This document shows, piece after piece, positions 1 to 4,142 of a DNA stretch of 5,432 nucleotides. The notes below the pieces were generated by a model that saw only the letters and a program-made list of their open reading frames with translations, searched no databases and was not told where the DNA came from. How positions within the stretch are numbered: the first letter of the stretch is position 1; every line of letters starts with the position of its first letter. Source of the stretch: Planctomycetota bacterium (GTDB lineage Bacteria > Planctomycetota > MHYJ01 > JACPRB01); NCBI GenBank assembly GCA_023261405.1, contig JAHFOZ010000370.1, positions 1 to 5,432 of the forward strand. The letters run 5' to 3'. The translations under genes were made by a program, and so were the position numbers.

Positions 1-218
1 AGGAGGGGGAGGGGGTCGTGGTGAGCGAGGTCAAGCCAGGCTCCGTGGCCGAGAGGACGGGCATCCGCAAGTTCGACCTCTTCCTCAAGGTGGACGGCAA
101 GGCGGTGTCCGACAAGTGGCAGTTCCGGACGGACGTCCTGGACGCCTTGGGGAAGCCCGGATTCGAGCTCGAGTTGATCCGCGCCGGCAAGCGCGAGACC
201 CTCAAGGTGAAGCCGTAA
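1..218 (+). CDS. C-terminal fragment of a PDZ-domain protein, probably an HtrA-type serine protease (5' end outside window)
   Basis: The open frame runs in from the left edge (first full codon at base 3) and ends at TAA 216-218, giving 71 visible residues. They read as most of a PDZ domain: a GVVVSEVKPGSVAERTGI stretch (carboxylate-binding loop and first strands), then DLFLKVDGKAV, then FRTDVLDALGKPGFELELIRAGK, the usual last helix and strand. The GTG at 18 is internal to the domain, so it is not a credible start; the real start lies upstream. PDZ domains at the C-terminus of HtrA/Deg proteases bind exposed protein C-termini and control protease activity. The complete HtrA gene directly downstream on the same strand makes a tandem protease pair likely. 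The catalytic domain is not visible, so another PDZ protein (for example a C-terminal processing or site-2 protease) cannot be excluded. The PDZ call is firm; the protease call is inference from context. Confidence 0.75.
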   Translation, partial: EGEGVVVSEVKPGSVAERTGIRKFDLFLKVDGKAVSDKWQFRTDVLDALGKPGFELELIRAGKRETLKVKP

Positions 219-224
219 TCGTTC

Positions 225-257
225 CAGCCATAAAACAATCCGTCCGTTTTATGGCTG
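225..257. repeat. 12-bp inverted repeat in the gap between the tandem PDZ/protease genes
   Basis: The arms CAGCCATAAAAC (225-236) and GTTTTATGGCTG (246-257) are perfect reverse complements around a 9-nt spacer. The repeat begins 7 nt after the upstream stop codon and its right arm ends against the G-rich GAGGGG at 257-262, a possible ribosome binding site for a GTG start at 268. As RNA it would form a hairpin in the intercistronic region. No T-run follows the right arm, so it is not a canonical intrinsic terminator. It could instead be an mRNA processing or stability hairpin, a translation-modulating structure, or a dimeric operator. The symmetry is seen directly; the function is unknown. Confidence 0.6.
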
Positions 258-273
258 AGGGGATTCCGTGATC

Positions 274-279
274 GGAGGG
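274..279 (+). promoter_or_regulatory. Shine-Dalgarno supporting the ATG 283 start of the HtrA protease
   Basis: GGAGGG lies 3-4 nt before ATG 283. A second purine tract, GAGGGG at 257-262, lies 5 nt before an in-frame GTG at 268 that would add five residues (MIGGR). ATG 283 was chosen because it is the stronger start codon, has the closer match to the anti-Shine-Dalgarno sequence, and places the hydrophobic segment right after a short basic stretch. The 268 start cannot be excluded. Confidence 0.45.
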
Positions 280-282
280 CGT

Positions 283-1437
283 ATGGCAGGCAGGACGCGG
301 ATGATCCTGGCGGGGGTCTTCCTGGTGGCCGGGGTGGGGGCCGGGCTGGGACTGGCTCGGGCGTTCGATACCCGGTCCGAAGCAGCCGTGGCGTTCCCCT
401 CGGTGAGACCGGAGCCGCCCGCCTCCCTGGTGAGCCTCCAGGACTCCTTCCACGCCGTGGCCGAGGCCGCCATGCCTTCCGTGGTCCACATCACCACCCA
501 GTCCGGGGGCGCCGGGGACGTCTTCACCCCGGAAGGAGTGGGCTCCGGCGTCATCGTGAGCGCCCAGGGACACATCCTGACGAACAACCACGTGGTGGAC
601 ATGGGGCCGCGCACCTCCCTCCGGGTCCGCTTCGTGGACGGCCGTGAGTTCCCCGCCAAGGTGGAGGGGACCGACTCCGAGTCCGACCTCGCCCTCCTGA
701 AGATCGCCGCCCCGCCCGGTCTCAGGCTCGTTCCCGCCGTCTTCGCCGATTCCGACAAGGTCCGCGTGGGCGACTGGTGCCTGGCGATCGGCAGCCCCTT
801 CGGCTACAACCACACCGTGACCGCCGGGATCGTGAGCGCCAAGCACCGCCGCGCCCAGATGAACCTTCCGTACCAGGACTTCATCCAGACCGACGCCGCG
901 ATCAACCCCGGAAATTCGGGCGGCGCCCTCATCAGCATCCGAGGGGAGCTCATCGGGATCAACACCGCCATCATCTCCGAGACCCGGTCCAACGACGGCG
1001 TGGGTCTGGCCATCAGCTCCAACCTCGCCGCCTGGGTCAAGGACCGCCTGATCAAGGACGGCAAGGTCCGCCGTGGCTACCTCGGCGTGATGTCCTACGA
1101 CATCAGCCAGGATCTCGTGGACGAGCTCCGCCAGGACGGCCTTCGGACCGTGGATGCGCTCGTCGAGGAACTGGGGCTCAAGTCGCCCCGCGGCGCCTTC
1201 GTGGTCCTCGTCCAGCCCGACACCCCCGCCGCCAAGGCCGGCGTGAAGAAGGGCGACGTCATCCTGGAGTTCAACGGCGAGCCGGTCACGGGCCAGAGCG
1301 ACATGCTCCTCAAGGTGGCCCAGGTGACCCCCGGCGTGAAGGTCTCACTCAAGCTCCTCCGCGACAAGGCGGAGAAGTCCGTCCAGATCGAGCTGGCCGA
1401 GCGGCCACCCGTGGACCTCAGGCGCCGGAGGCGTTGA
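283..1437 (+). CDS. HtrA/Deg-family trypsin-like serine protease with a single PDZ domain
   Basis: This is a complete protein of 384 residues from ATG 283 (389 from GTG 268). It would degrade or process misfolded proteins outside the cytoplasmic membrane. Residues 1-6 are basic and 7-25 are hydrophobic, forming a membrane anchor or signal peptide; an ARA motif at 25-27 could be a cleavage site. The trypsin-like domain follows with the full triad: His103 in GHILTNNHVVD, Asp135 in SESDLALLKI, and Ser212 in NPGNSGGAL. One PDZ domain spans about 264-372, with GYLGV at its start and PDTPAAKAGVKKGDVILEFNG in the middle. A single PDZ plus an N-terminal hydrophobic segment resembles the DegS/HtrA layout more than two-PDZ DegP. 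The PDZ domain carries roughly 15 extra residues between GYLGV and RGAFV relative to the DegQ pattern I recall. The last five residues are all Arg and lie in the 20-bp overlap with the convergent pabC gene. The family is certain; the subtype is not, so no symbol is given. Confidence 0.95.
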   Translation: MAGRTRMILAGVFLVAGVGAGLGLARAFDTRSEAAVAFPSVRPEPPASLVSLQDSFHAVAEAAMPSVVHITTQSGGAGDVFTPEGVGSGVIVSAQGHILTNNHVVDMGPRTSLRVRFVDGREFPAKVEGTDSESDLALLKIAAPPGLRLVPAVFADSDKVRVGDWCLAIGSPFGYNHTVTAGIVSAKHRRAQMNLPYQDFIQTDAAINPGNSGGALISIRGELIGINTAIISETRSNDGVGLAISSNLAAWVKDRLIKDGKVRRGYLGVMSYDISQDLVDELRQDGLRTVDALVEELGLKSPRGAFVVLVQPDTPAAKAGVKKGDVILEFNGEPVTGQSDMLLKVAQVTPGVKVSLKLLRDKAEKSVQIELAERPPVDLRRRRR

Positions 1438-2191
1438 GGACGGCCGACCGGTAGGCGGCCGCGACCGCGCGGGTCAGCGGGCCCGGGCGACCCACCGGAA
1501 GCACCTCGATCAGCGCGTTGGTCAGGAAGACCTCCTCCGCCGACCCGAGTTCCTTCCGCAGGACGGTCCGCTCCCGGACGTCCGCCAGTTCCATCACCAC
1601 CTTGCGGGTGACTCCGGGCAGGATGCCGGGGAGCAGCGCGGGGGTCACCAGCCTGCCGCGCACGACCAGGAAGACGTTTGTGGCGCAGCCCTCGAGGAGT
1701 TCGTCGTCCAGGCTGACGTAGAGCATGTCCGCATACCCGCGCCGCAGGGCCTCATCATGAGCGAGCACGTTTTCCAGATAGCTCAGGGTCTTGTGGCCGG
1801 CGAGCGGGGCCCGCGGGTCGCGTCTCCAGGGGGCGACGAGGACCTTGGCGCCGCGCCGATACCAGGAGGCCGGGAGGGCCGTGCGGCGCCGCGCCACGAC
1901 CAGCAGGTGGCCCCCCGCCGAGAGGGTGATGCGGGCATAGGCGTCCGGCGCAGGGTTGCGGCGGCAGAGTTCCGCGATGACGGGCGCCAGCGGCGGCGGA
2001 CGGAAGCGCAGGCCAAAGTGCCTGGCCGAACGGCGCATGCGTTCCAGGTGGTCCTCGAGGCGGAACGCGAAGCCGTCGTATCCGCGGACGACCTCGAAGA
2101 GCCCGCGCCCGTGCAGGAACCCCGGGTCGGTGGCAGGGATGAGCGCCTTCGCCTCGGGGAGGAATTTCCCGTCCAGCCAGACGACGCTCAT
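1418..2191 (-). CDS. pabC: Aminodeoxychorismate lyase (class IV PLP-dependent enzyme)
   Basis: This is a 257-residue protein, normal for fold-type IV PLP enzymes. As PabC it would eliminate pyruvate from 4-amino-4-deoxychorismate to give 4-aminobenzoate, the folate precursor, in the cytoplasm. It shows the family opening (WLDGKFLPEAKALIPATDPGF and GRGLFEVVRGYDG, about 5-40), the PLP-binding Lys134 in GHKTLSYLENVLA, Glu167 in LLEGCATNVFLV, the phosphate-loop segment GILPGVTR (189-196), and VFLTNALIEVLPV (221-233). The start is fixed by an ATGA overlap: its ATG (2191-2189) overlaps the pabB stop TGA by 4 bp, so translation is probably coupled. The frame stays open further upstream to 2608, but that extension is an Arg-rich shadow of pabB. 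Class IV sequences also include branched-chain and D-amino acid aminotransferases. The pabB neighbour is the main reason for choosing the lyase. The 3' end overlaps the HtrA gene by 20 bp. Confidence 0.88.
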   Translation of the reverse strand: MSVVWLDGKFLPEAKALIPATDPGFLHGRGLFEVVRGYDGFAFRLEDHLERMRRSARHFGLRFRPPPLAPVIAELCRRNPAPDAYARITLSAGGHLLVVARRRTALPASWYRRGAKVLVAPWRRDPRAPLAGHKTLSYLENVLAHDEALRRGYADMLYVSLDDELLEGCATNVFLVVRGRLVTPALLPGILPGVTRKVVMELADVRERTVLRKELGSAEEVFLTNALIEVLPVGRPGPLTRAVAAAYRSAVLNASGA

Positions 2192-3549
2192 CCGACGGAG
2201 ATCCCGAGCGCGCGCGCCATCGCCGCCGCCTTGACCAGAGTCTCCTCGTACTCGGCCTGCGGATCGGAATCGGCCACGATGCCGCCGCCGGCGTGGAAGA
2301 AGAAGTCGGGACCGTCGGCCATCACGGTGCGGATGGCCACCGAGAGGTTCATGCTGCCGTCGAACCCGATGTGCCCGATCGCGCCGGTGTAGAACGCCCG
2401 GCGCGTGGGCTCCAGCTCGTCGATGATCTCCATCGCGCGGATCTTGGGGGCGCCCGTGATCGATCCGCCGGGGAAGGTCGCGCGCAGCACGTCCACGGGG
2501 CCCAGCCCGCGGCGCAACTTCCCCTCGATCACGGCCGAGAGGTGATGCACCGTGGCGTGGCTTTCGAGCACCTTGGGCTCCGCGACCTGCACGCTGCCGT
2601 ACTCGCACACGCGGCCCAGGTCGTTCCGCTCCAGGTCCACGATCATGGCGAGCTCCGCGTCGTCCTTGGGGCTGGCGAAGAGCTCCTGCCGGAGGCGCTC
2701 GTCCTCGTCGGCGTCGTCGCTGCGGCGGCGGGTGCCCTTGATGGGTCGCGTCACGAGCCGCCGGTCGCTGAGCTCGAGGAACTGCTCGGGGGATGACGAG
2801 AGGAGGGCGCGGCGGCCGAACTCGAGGTACGCCGCGTAGGGGGCGGGGCTCGCCTCGCGGAGCGCCCGGTAGACCTCGAACGGCGGCCGCTCGACGCGCG
2901 CGTGGAAGCGCTGGGCGAGGTTGACCTGGTAGACGTCGCCGGCGACGATGTACTCCTTGATGCGTGCCACGGCGGCGAGGTAGCGCGTGCGGGTGAAGTT
3001 CGCGCCGCGGCCGGCGATCCCGGCGCCGCCGAAGGCCTCGTCGTAGACGCGCGGGTCGATCGCGCGCTTCGAGGCCCGGCCGGCCAGTTCCACGATCCGG
3101 GCCTTGCCCTCCTGGTGGTCCACCATGACGACCCGATCGTAGAAGCCCAGGACCAGGTCGGGGAAGTCGAGGTCGTCCTCCGCGCGGTGCGGGAGCCTCT
3201 CCAGGTGGCGGCCGAGGTCGTACCCGAAGGCCCCGGCGGCGCCGCAGGGGAAGGGGAGGGAGCGGTCGTTCTCCGCCCTGCGTTCCGCGAGGAGTTCCGC
3301 AAGGACGTCGAAGGGATTCCCGCGGAAGGTCTTCTCGATCCCCTCGCGCCAGAGGGAGAGCCGGTCGCCGCGGGCGACGAGGGCGGCGTAAGGGTTCGAG
3401 CCGAGGAAGCTGTGCCGGCCGCCGGCGGCGCTCTCGAGGAGGAAGGGGAAGGGGTGGCGCGCGACGGTGGGGAAATAGCTCCCCAGGTCGCGCGGGAGCG
3501 CGACCTCGGTGGCGAGCGCGGCCGGACCCTTCTTCCCCACCTTGAGCAC
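2188..3549 (-). CDS. pabB: Aminodeoxychorismate synthase component I (chorismate-binding)
   Basis: The 453-residue protein is the usual PabB length. It converts chorismate plus ammonia to 4-amino-4-deoxychorismate, the first committed step to 4-aminobenzoate and folate. The N-terminal part (about 15-140) carries FLLESAAGGRHSFLGSNPY and GAAGAFGYDLGRHLERLP, the TrpE/PabB N-terminal domain. The chorismate-binding domain follows: YIVAGDVYQVNLAQRF (200-215), SSSPEQFLEL, RPIKGTRRR with Lys271, MIVDLERNDLGRVC (302-315), GGSITGAPKIRAMEIIDELEP (361-381), and GGGIVADSDPQAEYEET (421-437). Lys in PIKGT is the PabB-type nucleophile position; anthranilate synthase TrpE normally has PIAGT, so this favours PabB. 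The start is GTG 3549, since no earlier in-frame start is open. No Shine-Dalgarno precedes it, but a TATAAT box lies 9 nt upstream, suggesting a leaderless or near-leaderless mRNA. The partner glutaminase PabA is not in the window. Confidence 0.94.
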   Translation of the reverse strand: MLKVGKKGPAALATEVALPRDLGSYFPTVARHPFPFLLESAAGGRHSFLGSNPYAALVARGDRLSLWREGIEKTFRGNPFDVLAELLAERRAENDRSLPFPCGAAGAFGYDLGRHLERLPHRAEDDLDFPDLVLGFYDRVVMVDHQEGKARIVELAGRASKRAIDPRVYDEAFGGAGIAGRGANFTRTRYLAAVARIKEYIVAGDVYQVNLAQRFHARVERPPFEVYRALREASPAPYAAYLEFGRRALLSSSPEQFLELSDRRLVTRPIKGTRRRSDDADEDERLRQELFASPKDDAELAMIVDLERNDLGRVCEYGSVQVAEPKVLESHATVHHLSAVIEGKLRRGLGPVDVLRATFPGGSITGAPKIRAMEIIDELEPTRRAFYTGAIGHIGFDGSMNLSVAIRTVMADGPDFFFHAGGGIVADSDPQAEYEETLVKAAAMARALGISVG

Positions 3550-3558
3550 GAAGCGCGG

Positions 3559-3564
3559 ATTATA
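3559..3564 (-). promoter_or_regulatory. Putative -10 element for pabB-pabC
   Basis: Read on the minus strand, 3564-3559 is a perfect TATAAT, standing out in otherwise very GC-rich sequence. Nine bases separate it from the GTG at 3549, so initiation about 7 nt downstream would start the mRNA at or within a few bases of the start codon. No clear TTGACA-like -35 is visible about 17 bp upstream. The hexamer is seen directly; the promoter role and leaderless transcript are inferred. Confidence 0.45.
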
Positions 3565-3566
3565 CT
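3561..3566 (+). promoter_or_regulatory. Putative -10 element for the zinc-ribbon gene, overlapping the pabB -10
   Basis: TATACT on the plus strand shares four bases with the minus-strand TATAAT; together they make ATTATACT at 3559-3566. Eleven bases separate it from ATG 3578, which would leave a 5' leader of only a few nucleotides. There is no Shine-Dalgarno before that ATG (the preceding bases are CACTGCACCC). TTGAGC at 3542-3547 is only 13 bp upstream of the hexamer, too close for a standard -35. Confidence 0.35.
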
Positions 3567-3577
3567 ACACTGCACCC

Positions 3578-3991
3578 ATGGGTTCCATACGGCGGCTTGC
3601 GGTGGACGTGGCCTGCCCCGGATGCGGCCGTCCCAACCCGCTCCTCCTGCCCGAGGCCTCCTGCGGCAACGAGTTCGTCTGGCACGCCCGCTGCGGCGGC
3701 TGCGGCGCGTACCGCTGGTTCAACTCCCGGGAGGATCAGTCGTTCGTGCTCGCGGTGAAGGAAACCGCGCGGCGCCGCGGTGAGCCCGGCGGCCTCTCGC
3801 CCGAAGGCACGCTGCAGGCGCACGCCGCGTTCGAGGCGACCCTCGATCCCTGCGCCTGCGCCGGTTGTTTCCACGTGGTGCGCGAGATCCCGGACGAGCG
3901 CTGCGTGGGGTGCGGCGGCCCGCTCCAGGGCGTGCCGATTCCGCAGGGCGCAGCCGCGCCGGTGGACGTGGCCCCGCTCCGGGGCGCCTGA
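3578..3991 (+). CDS. Small protein with two zinc-ribbon-like cysteine clusters, function unknown
   Basis: This 137-residue protein is soluble by inspection, with no signal peptide or membrane segment. I do not recognise a named family. The N-terminal half has CPGC (Cys13, Cys16) paired with CGGC (Cys39, Cys42), plus Cys29, a layout typical of a zinc ribbon. The C-terminal half has a CACAGC knot (Cys92, Cys94, Cys97) paired with CVGC (Cys109, Cys112), which could form a second metal site. The linker (about 50-90) is charged and probably helical; the last 20 residues are Pro/Ala-rich. Such ribbons usually bind nucleic acid or protein, but nothing here shows which. ATG 3578 was preferred over the in-frame GTG 3509, because the earlier start would overlap pabB antisense by about 40 bp and add a non-conserved-looking leader. 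The gene is divergent from pabB, with 28 bp between starts. Regular cysteine spacing supports a real gene. Confidence 0.75.
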   Translation: MGSIRRLAVDVACPGCGRPNPLLLPEASCGNEFVWHARCGGCGAYRWFNSREDQSFVLAVKETARRRGEPGGLSPEGTLQAHAAFEATLDPCACAGCFHVVREIPDERCVGCGGPLQGVPIPQGAAAPVDVAPLRGA

Positions 3992-4034
3992 GGGTTCAGC
4001 GCGCGGTACCCCGTGAGTCCAAGTGGATACATCA

Positions 4035-4142
4035 GCATGTTTCCAACCACCCAGGCACCAAGACACCAAGACGTTCAAGGGGCAACTTGGTGTCTTGGTG
4101 CCTGGGTGGTGAATCCGATGCTAGCGAATTGGTTGGACATAC
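4035..4142. repeat. Possible imperfect outer inverted repeats enclosing the 25-bp palindrome
   Basis: AGCATGTTTCCAACC (4035-4048 plus neighbouring base) and the reverse complement of bases 4131-4142 (reading AGTATGTCCAACC) match, apart from one substitution and a two-base gap. The right copy ends directly against the pruA-type stop codon at 4143-4145. If real, the element is about 108 bp with short terminal inverted repeats. The left copy overlaps the inner arm by 3 bases, and no target-site duplication is evident, so this is a weak call. Confidence 0.35.
4046..4110. repeat. Perfect 25-bp inverted repeat with 15-nt loop; palindromic repeat element or bidirectional hairpin
   Basis: The left arm (4046-4070) and right arm (4086-4110) are exact reverse complements over 25 bp, with a loop at 4071-4085. 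Within the left arm the octamer CACCAAGA occurs twice in tandem (4056-4063 and 4064-4071, the last base being in the loop), mirrored as TCTTGGTG in the right arm. The structure lies between two converging genes, where it could block read-through from both sides. No T-run follows either arm, so it is not a standard intrinsic terminator. The length and perfection of the stem, with the internal tandem octamer, also fit a dispersed palindromic repeat or non-autonomous mobile element. The symmetry is certain; the role is inferred. Confidence 0.85.

Larger units (their letters stand above)
3992..4142. other. Non-coding gap between converging genes, occupied mainly by a palindromic element
   Basis: These 151 bp separate the stop codons of the zinc-ribbon gene (+) and the pruA-type gene (-). 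The stretch is noticeably less GC-rich than the genes. Apart from the inverted repeats described separately, I see no promoter or start signal. Short open frames crossing it on both strands read the repeat arm as the same VSWCLGG peptide, which is an artefact of the palindrome rather than coding evidence. Confidence 0.7.

Noticed and set aside
225..260. Intrinsic terminator for the upstream PDZ gene
   Set aside because: The stem has an AT-rich core and its T-run lies inside the right arm; GC-rich sequence follows, not a U-tract.
202..846. 214-residue minus-strand open frame over the HtrA N-terminal half
   Set aside because: It covers the catalytic His and Asp region of a well-supported protease and shows no family features of its own.
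2192..2608. N-terminal extension of the pabC frame up to 2608
   Set aside because: It is a low-complexity Arg/Gly-rich reading of pabB in another frame; the family N-terminus starts exactly at the ATG in the ATGA overlap.
3509..3577. Earlier GTG 3509 start for the zinc-ribbon protein
   Set aside because: It would place the start inside antisense pabB and upstream of the -10-like box; the domain content begins just after ATG 3578.
2902..3783. 293-residue plus-strand open frame antisense to pabB
   Set aside because: Composition is that of a complementary-strand shadow (Val/Ala/Glu/Gly-rich), with no motif, and it runs into the zinc-ribbon gene in a different frame.
4046..4110. CRISPR-like or tandem repeat array
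   Set aside because: There are only two inverted arms and one tandem octamer pair, with no regularly spaced direct repeats or spacers.
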